64,000 bases of DNA, taken from the NCBI GenBank assembly GCA_035936835.1, contig DASYVT010000148.1:1-64000 (forward strand). The letters run 5' to 3'. Shown one piece after another: positions 59,293 through 64,000 of this stretch. Under the pieces are notes generated by a model. It was given only the letters and a program-made list of their open reading frames with translations. It did no database searches and had not been told where the DNA came from. This stretch comes from Candidatus Methylomirabilota bacterium (GTDB lineage: Bacteria; Methylomirabilota; Methylomirabilia; Rokubacteriales; CSP1-6). A program made the position numbers and the translations under genes. How positions within the stretch are numbered: position 1 is the first letter of the stretch; each line of letters opens with the position of its first letter.

Positions 59293-60831
59293 CTAGCGGA
59301 ACAAGAGGTCGTACTGCTCGCGATGGTACGAGGACATGCCCTGGACGACGACTTTGCGCGCGACCAGGCCCTGGAGGCGCTCGAGACCTTCGCGCTCTTC
59401 GGCCTCGATGTGGTGCGCGATCTCCGGGTGCGCGCGGATGACCACCTCGCGGCCGCCTCCCTCCCGAGCGCCCGCCTGGACCTTCCGGAAGATCTCGGCG
59501 GCGAGCGTCAGGTCGGACTTGACGGTGCCTGCGCCCTTGCACGTCGGGCACGCCGATGTCAGCAGGGATAGGAGCCCCTGGCGCACGCGCTTGCGCGTCA
59601 TCTCGACCACCCCGAGCTCGGAGATCTCGAGGACGTTGGTGCGGGCCTTGTCGTCGGCGAGCGCATTCATCAGGGCCTTGAAGACCTGGTCGCGGTGCTC
59701 CGCGCGCTCCATGTCGATGAAGTCGATGATGATGATACCGCCCAGGTCGCGCAGGCGAATCTGCCGGATGACCTCGGTGGCGGCCTCGAGGTTGATCTTC
59801 AGCACCGTCTCCTCGAAGTCGCGCTTGCCGACGTACTTGCCCGAGTTGACGTCGATCGCGACGAGCGCCTCGGTGTGGTCGATGACGATGTAGCCGCCGG
59901 ACTTGAGCCACACACGGCGCCGGAGCGCTTTGTCGATCTCCTTCTCGATGCCGGTCGACTCGAACACCGGCTGCGGCGCCTCGTACAGCTTGACGCGGGA
60001 GGCGAGCTGCGGCACCAGCGACTCGGCGAAGTGGAGGCACTTCTCGTAGGCCGCGGGGGTGTCGACGAGGAACTCCTCGATGTCCGGCGAAAAGAGGTCG
60101 CGAACAACGCGGAAGGTCAGGTCCATCTCCGCGTGCAGGAGCGACGGCGCGGGCGCCGACTCGAAGCGGCTCTGCACCTGGCCCCACAACCGCGTCAGGA
60201 ACTGGATGTCGGCGGTCAGCTCCTCGGCCGGCTTGCCTTCGGCGACCGTGCGGACGATGAACCCGCCGGGCGGCGGGGGTAGGCCCTTGACGATCCCCCG
60301 CAGGCGGTCGCGCTCCGCGTCGTCCTGGATGCGGCGCGAGACGCCGACGTGGCCGCTCTGCGGCATATAGACGATGTAGCGCCCCGGGATGGAAACGAAA
60401 GAAGTGATCCGGGCGCCCTTCGTGCCGAGCGATTCCTTGGAGACCTGGACGAGCACCTCCTGGCCCTTGCGCAGGACCTCCTCGATGGGCGCCACGGCGT
60501 CACGCCGGTGCTCGGGCTCGCCCTCGCGGTCGCCCTCGCCGTCGTCGAGATCGGCCGCGTCCTCATCGGCGTCGGCTGGAATGGCGCCGGGATCCTCGCC
60601 GCGGTCGGCCGTGTAGTCGCCGGCGTAGAGGAAAGCGTCCTTCTGGAGGCCGATGTCCACGAACGCGGCCTGCATGCCGGGCAGGACGTTGGTGACCACG
60701 CCCTTGTAGATGTTGCCGACGATGGAGCGGCGGCCGGCGCGCTCCACGTACAGCTCGACGAGCTGCGTTCCATCCTGCACGGCGAGACGGGTTTCCGTCA
60801 CGCCGGCATTGACGACGATACGCTTTCCCAC
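59293..60831 (-). CDS. rng: Ribonuclease E/G family endoribonuclease
   Basis: The product is 512 aa. An S1 domain (35-160) has an acidic insertion DADEDAADLDDGEGDREGE between its strands. The catalytic DNase-I-like domain contains AIDVNSGK and IIIIDFIDM with the metal-binding Asp residues, and the Zn-link CPTCKGAG holds two subunits together. There is no long C-terminal scaffold, so it is G-like rather than E-like. It processes rRNA and mRNA. It follows rodA as in many rod operons. Confidence 0.92.
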   Translation of the reverse strand: MGKRIVVNAGVTETRLAVQDGTQLVELYVERAGRRSIVGNIYKGVVTNVLPGMQAAFVDIGLQKDAFLYAGDYTADRGEDPGAIPADADEDAADLDDGEGDREGEPEHRRDAVAPIEEVLRKGQEVLVQVSKESLGTKGARITSFVSIPGRYIVYMPQSGHVGVSRRIQDDAERDRLRGIVKGLPPPPGGFIVRTVAEGKPAEELTADIQFLTRLWGQVQSRFESAPAPSLLHAEMDLTFRVVRDLFSPDIEEFLVDTPAAYEKCLHFAESLVPQLASRVKLYEAPQPVFESTGIEKEIDKALRRRVWLKSGGYIVIDHTEALVAIDVNSGKYVGKRDFEETVLKINLEAATEVIRQIRLRDLGGIIIIDFIDMERAEHRDQVFKALMNALADDKARTNVLEISELGVVEMTRKRVRQGLLSLLTSACPTCKGAGTVKSDLTLAAEIFRKVQAGAREGGGREVVIRAHPEIAHHIEAEEREGLERLQGLVARKVVVQGMSSYHREQYDLLFR

Positions 60832-60879
60832 GGCAGCAGTCCCCAGTTCGGAGGCGTGAGCCCCCGGTGCACGACAGGA

Positions 60880-60898
60880 GGCCCGCCAGAGGCGGGCC
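60880..60898 (-). terminator. Hairpin after rodA
   Basis: GGCCCGCC (60880-60887) pairs with GGCGGGCC (60891-60898) around AGA, an 8-bp perfect stem 3 nt past the rodA stop. There is no U-run after it on the minus strand, so it may be a weak terminator or mRNA-stability element between rodA and the RNase gene. Confidence 0.45.
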
Positions 60899-60901
60899 CG
60901 G

Positions 60902-61996
60902 TTACTGGAACTGCCGCATTCGAACCGAGAGGAGGAGCCCCAGCGCCATGAACGACGCGACCATGGACGACCCGCCGTAGCTCATGAGCGGGAGCGGGAT
61001 GCCCACGACGGGCAACAGCCCCGTTACCATGCCCAGGTTGATGAGCGTTTGGGCGGCGAACAGGGCCGTGACGCCCAGGGCGATGATGCGCCCCCGGGCC
61101 TCCCGCGTGCCGACGGCGATCTCGAAGCCCCGCACGATCAGGACCCCATACGCCAGGATCAGCACCAGACAGCCGACGAACCCCCACGTCTCGGCGAATA
61201 CGGCAAAAATGAAATCCGTGTGGCGCTCCGGAAGAAAGGCCAGCCGGCTCTGCGTCGCACCGCTGATGCCCTTGCCCAGGAGTTGACCGGAACCAATGGC
61301 GATTTTCGCCTGAATCACATTGTACGCCGTCCCGAGCGGATCCCGGAACGGATCGAGGTACACGAAGAGCCGGTCCCGCTGGTACGGCTTCAGCGCGAGC
61401 CAGGCCAGCGGCATGAGGGCGACGCCCGCCGCCGCCAGCGCGCCCAGAATCCGCAGGCGCACGCCGACGCCGAGCAGCACGGCTCCCAGCACCGGCAGCA
61501 GGACGAGCGCCGTCCCGAGGTCCGGCTGGCGGACGACGAGCGCGAAGGGAACCGCGATGAGGGCAATGATCCACCCGAGAGTTCCCCGAGAAGTCTGCTG
61601 GGGCGCGCGGCGCCACGTCAGCGCCCAGGCGAGCGTCAGGATGAAGATTACCTTGAAGAGCTCGGCGGGCTGGAACGTGAGCGGCCCGAGGTGGATCCAG
61701 CGCCGCGCTCCCGAGACCGTGCGCCCGAGCACGAACACCGTCACGAGCAAAGCCAAGCCGAGGAGGTACAGAGCCGGCGCGGCCCTGACGAGGCTCCGGT
61801 AGTCGAACGTCACGACCGCAAGGAGCGCCATCACGCCCAGGCCCACCCACATCAGCTGGCGCCAGGCGAGCCCTGAGCCGCCGCGCCCGAGCCCGAGGCT
61901 CGACAGGCACATGAGGCCCAGCAGGATGATCGCGAACGCGGCGCCTAACAGCGGCCAGTCCACGTTCTTCAGGAGCCGGCGGTCTACCCGCAGCAT
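60902..61996 (-). CDS. rodA: Rod-shape peptidoglycan glycosyltransferase RodA
   Basis: The product is 364 aa, a SEDS polymerase with ten membrane helices. Signatures: GARRWIHLGPLTFQPAELFKV, VRQPDLGTALVLLP with the catalytic-loop Asp, and PVVGIPLPLMSYGGSSM. It extends glycan strands with PBP2 during elongation. The ATG overlaps the mrdA stop (ATGA), so the two partners are translationally coupled. Confidence 0.95.
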   Translation of the reverse strand: MLRVDRRLLKNVDWPLLGAAFAIILLGLMCLSSLGLGRGGSGLAWRQLMWVGLGVMALLAVVTFDYRSLVRAAPALYLLGLALLVTVFVLGRTVSGARRWIHLGPLTFQPAELFKVIFILTLAWALTWRRAPQQTSRGTLGWIIALIAVPFALVVRQPDLGTALVLLPVLGAVLLGVGVRLRILGALAAAGVALMPLAWLALKPYQRDRLFVYLDPFRDPLGTAYNVIQAKIAIGSGQLLGKGISGATQSRLAFLPERHTDFIFAVFAETWGFVGCLVLILAYGVLIVRGFEIAVGTREARGRIIALGVTALFAAQTLINLGMVTGLLPVVGIPLPLMSYGGSSMVASFMALGLLLSVRMRQFQ

Positions 61997-63807
61997 CAGC
62001 CGTCTCCGCCGAGCGAGACCATCGCGACCTTTTCGAGGAAGATCGCCTGGTAGATCTGCCGCGCGATGGGCGCCGCCACCTGGCCGCCCTTGCCGCCTCG
62101 CTCCACCAGAACCACCACGACCACCTCGGCGTCGTGCGCGGGCGCGAAGGAGGCAAACCAGGCGTGGTCCTGCCCCTTGGCGCTGTCGCTCTTGGCCACG
62201 CTCTGCGCCGTGCCGGTCTTGCCCGCGACCTCCACGCCGGGGATGCGCGCGGCGGCTCCTGTGCCGCCTTCGTTGACCACGCCCGACAGCGCCTGGCGCA
62301 GGAAGGCCCACACCACCGGTGAGAGGTCCACGCGCCCCGTCATCTTGCTGGAGGAGGAATAGGCGAGCGTGCCGTCCACGCGCTCCACGCGCTGGACGAG
62401 CCGCGGGCGCCAGAGGACCCCGCCGTTGGCGACGGCCGACATCATGCGCGCCACCTGCATCGGCGTCACGAGCAGCTGCCCCTGACCGATGGACATGTTG
62501 ACGGTGTCGCCCGCCTGCCAGCCGCGGCCGTCGCCGCGTCGCCGACCGTCAAGGAATGGGACCAGCCCGGGCTTCTCGCCGCCCAGGTCTACGCCCGTCG
62601 GCGCCCCCAGCCCGAAGGCCTGGGCGTAGCGGGCGATGGCCGCCGGCCCGACCTTGAGGCCCGATTGGTAGAAGAAGATGTTGCAGGAGTGCACGAGCGC
62701 AGAACGCGTGTCGACGTGGCCGTGACCGCCTTCCTTCCAGTCCTTGAAGGTCCACTGGCCCAGGTGGAATTCGCCGTTGCAGTACGTCCGGTCCATGGGC
62801 GTCAGCGAGCCCTCCTGCAGTCCCGCCGCCGCGACGATGACCTTGAAGACGGACCCGGGGGCGTACTGGCTCTGCAGCGCCCGGTTCATCAGGGGCGTGA
62901 GCGGATCGCGGACGACCTTGAGCCAGTCTTCCTTCTCGAGGTTCCCAGTGAGGCGGTCGAGCGCGAACGCGGGGCTCGAGGTCATGGCGAGGACATCGCC
63001 GTTGCGCGGATCCATGACAACCACGGCGCCCGAGCGCCCCGTCATGGCCCGCTCCGCAGCCTCCTGGATCCGCCGGTCCACCGTGGTGATGACCTGGGCG
63101 CCCGGGTCGGGTTCTTCACGGCGCATGACTTGGACGGGGCGGCCGAGGGCATCCACCTCGATGCGTTCGCCGCCGTCGCGGCCGCGGAGGTACTCGTCAA
63201 GCATCCGCTCGAGCCCGCTCTGTCCGATCATGTCGCCGCGGCGGTAGCGCCCCTGCTTCATCTGCTCGCCGCTCACCTCCCGGACGTAGCCGAGGAGGTG
63301 CGCGGCGAACGTGCTCGTTGGGTAGACGCGCTGGGGCTCGACCTCGACAACGACACCGGGCAGCTCGAGCTTGCGCTCCTCGACCTTGGTGACTTCCTCG
63401 AGGGTGAGCCCGCGCCGCACGCGCACGGGGCGGAAGGAGTCGGGCGGGACGCGCTCGAGCGCCTCCTCGAGCTCGCGCATGGGAATCTTGAGCAGCACCG
63501 ATAACCTCGCCAGGACCGTATCGCGGTCGTCCATTTCCCGCGGGATGAGCGAGAGGGTGAATGCAGGACGGTTGTCGACGAGGGCCAGACCGTTCCGGTC
63601 AAAAAGGATGCCGCGCGGGGCCGCGACGGGACGGATCCGGATGCGGTTCTTCTCGGACAGCTCCTGGAGCTTGCCGCCCTCGAGCACCTGGAGGTACCAG
63701 AGCTGGCCCAGCAGCCCGACGAAGGCGACGGCGACCACTGCGGCCAGCGAGAGGACGCGACGCCGCCACGCCTCCCGACGCGCCGTGGACTCGCCGGCTA
63801 GATCCAC
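61996..63807 (-). CDS. mrdA: Penicillin-binding protein 2 (class B transpeptidase)
   Basis: The product is 603 aa from a GTG. It has a membrane anchor at 20-40 and a PBP dimer domain at 60-230. The transpeptidase motifs are SVFK (Ser319, Lys322), SCN (374-376) and KTGT (about residue 546). It cross-links the strands made by RodA. It overlaps mreD by 10 nt. Confidence 0.95.
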   Translation of the reverse strand: MDLAGESTARREAWRRRVLSLAAVVAVAFVGLLGQLWYLQVLEGGKLQELSEKNRIRIRPVAAPRGILFDRNGLALVDNRPAFTLSLIPREMDDRDTVLARLSVLLKIPMRELEEALERVPPDSFRPVRVRRGLTLEEVTKVEERKLELPGVVVEVEPQRVYPTSTFAAHLLGYVREVSGEQMKQGRYRRGDMIGQSGLERMLDEYLRGRDGGERIEVDALGRPVQVMRREEPDPGAQVITTVDRRIQEAAERAMTGRSGAVVVMDPRNGDVLAMTSSPAFALDRLTGNLEKEDWLKVVRDPLTPLMNRALQSQYAPGSVFKVIVAAAGLQEGSLTPMDRTYCNGEFHLGQWTFKDWKEGGHGHVDTRSALVHSCNIFFYQSGLKVGPAAIARYAQAFGLGAPTGVDLGGEKPGLVPFLDGRRRGDGRGWQAGDTVNMSIGQGQLLVTPMQVARMMSAVANGGVLWRPRLVQRVERVDGTLAYSSSSKMTGRVDLSPVVWAFLRQALSGVVNEGGTGAAARIPGVEVAGKTGTAQSVAKSDSAKGQDHAWFASFAPAHDAEVVVVVLVERGGKGGQVAAPIARQIYQAIFLEKVAMVSLGGDG

Positions 63808-64000
63808 GTGTGCCTGCCGCGCAGCGTGTGCGCGAGCTCGACAGCGAGCACGCAGGCCGCGCCGAGGAAGCCGTTGTAGAGGGCCTGCGGCAGGATCACG
63901 TGGACGAGGAGCTCGCCGATCGAGGCCGGGAAGTGGAAGAGCTGCAGCAGTCCGAATCGCACGAGTCCTTCGGCGACGGTCAGGAGCACGAGGCCGGGGA
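63798..64000 (-). CDS. mreD: Rod shape-determining protein MreD, C-terminal part (cut by window edge)
   Basis: The last 64-67 codons of a membrane protein with two hydrophobic helices (VILPQALYNGFLGAACVLAVEL) stopping at 63798. The position directly before mrdA-rodA and the helix pattern fit MreD. The start is outside the window; an internal GTG at 63989 is not the real start. Confidence 0.75.
   Translation of the reverse strand, partial: PGLVLLTVAEGLVRFGLLQLFHFPASIGELLVHVILPQALYNGFLGAACVLAVELAHTLRGRHTWI

Overview
The window is about 68-70% GC by eye, densely coding, and almost entirely on the minus strand, with genes overlapping by 4-11 nt (ATGA or GTGA junctions) in long operons. The cell is Gram-negative: there is an outer-membrane porin-like protein, several lipoproteins, a LapA/LapB-type regulator of LPS assembly, PBP2/RodA/MreD and SecG. 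A respiratory NADH dehydrogenase, pyruvate dehydrogenase and methylmalonyl-CoA enzymes imply a respiring heterotroph. The gene content and style fit an uncultured high-GC lineage such as Rokubacteria/Methylomirabilota or a deltaproteobacterial relative; this is inference, since no rRNA gene is present.

Layout. 1-270: tail of an IS110 transposase and REP-like palindromes. 271-8042: envelope and secreted proteins (FG-GAP protein, porin, TPR lipoprotein, two further secreted proteins that share a module with the first), FmdB and a polyprenyl diphosphate synthase. 8011-11308: methylmalonyl-CoA mutase and propionyl-CoA carboxylase beta. 11471-16407 (plus strand): DUF948 and YtxH stress-type proteins and a tandemly duplicated TMTC-like membrane/TPR gene whose second copy is broken. 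16424-31030: lipA - nuoABCDEFGHIJK - pdhABC - lpdA, read right to left, with a small cryptic membrane-protein frame upstream of lipA. 31042-35609: hypothetical proteins, a sialidase-like protein and two GT4 glycosyltransferases, then tRNA-Leu(GAG). 35789-42630: gap-pgk-tpiA-secG followed by a peptide-type ABC transporter (binding protein plus two permeases). 42738-50218: rplU-rpmA-obgE-proB-proA-nadD-rsfS-dksA-lapAB-comF. 50304-53315: dienelactone hydrolase, TetR regulator, ECF sigma factor and a GrdB-family gene that is continuous only if an in-frame UGA is read as selenocysteine. 53329-57796: copper operon (CsoR box, ceramidase-like membrane protein, csoR, copA with a YHS tail, DUF2889-like protein). 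57857-64000: small hypothetical protein, MetE-like methyltransferase, RNase E/G, rodA, mrdA and the start-truncated mreD.

The most notable points are the predicted selenoprotein with a SECIS-like hairpin 9 nt after its UGA, co-translated with an ECF sigma factor; a CsoR operator that puts a ceramidase-family membrane protein at the head of a copper-efflux operon; a one-polypeptide LapA-LapB fusion; and two stop/start gene junctions expanded into 16-17 bp tandem repeats. No gene-free stretch longer than 300 bases was found once the cryptic frame at 30739-31030 is counted.
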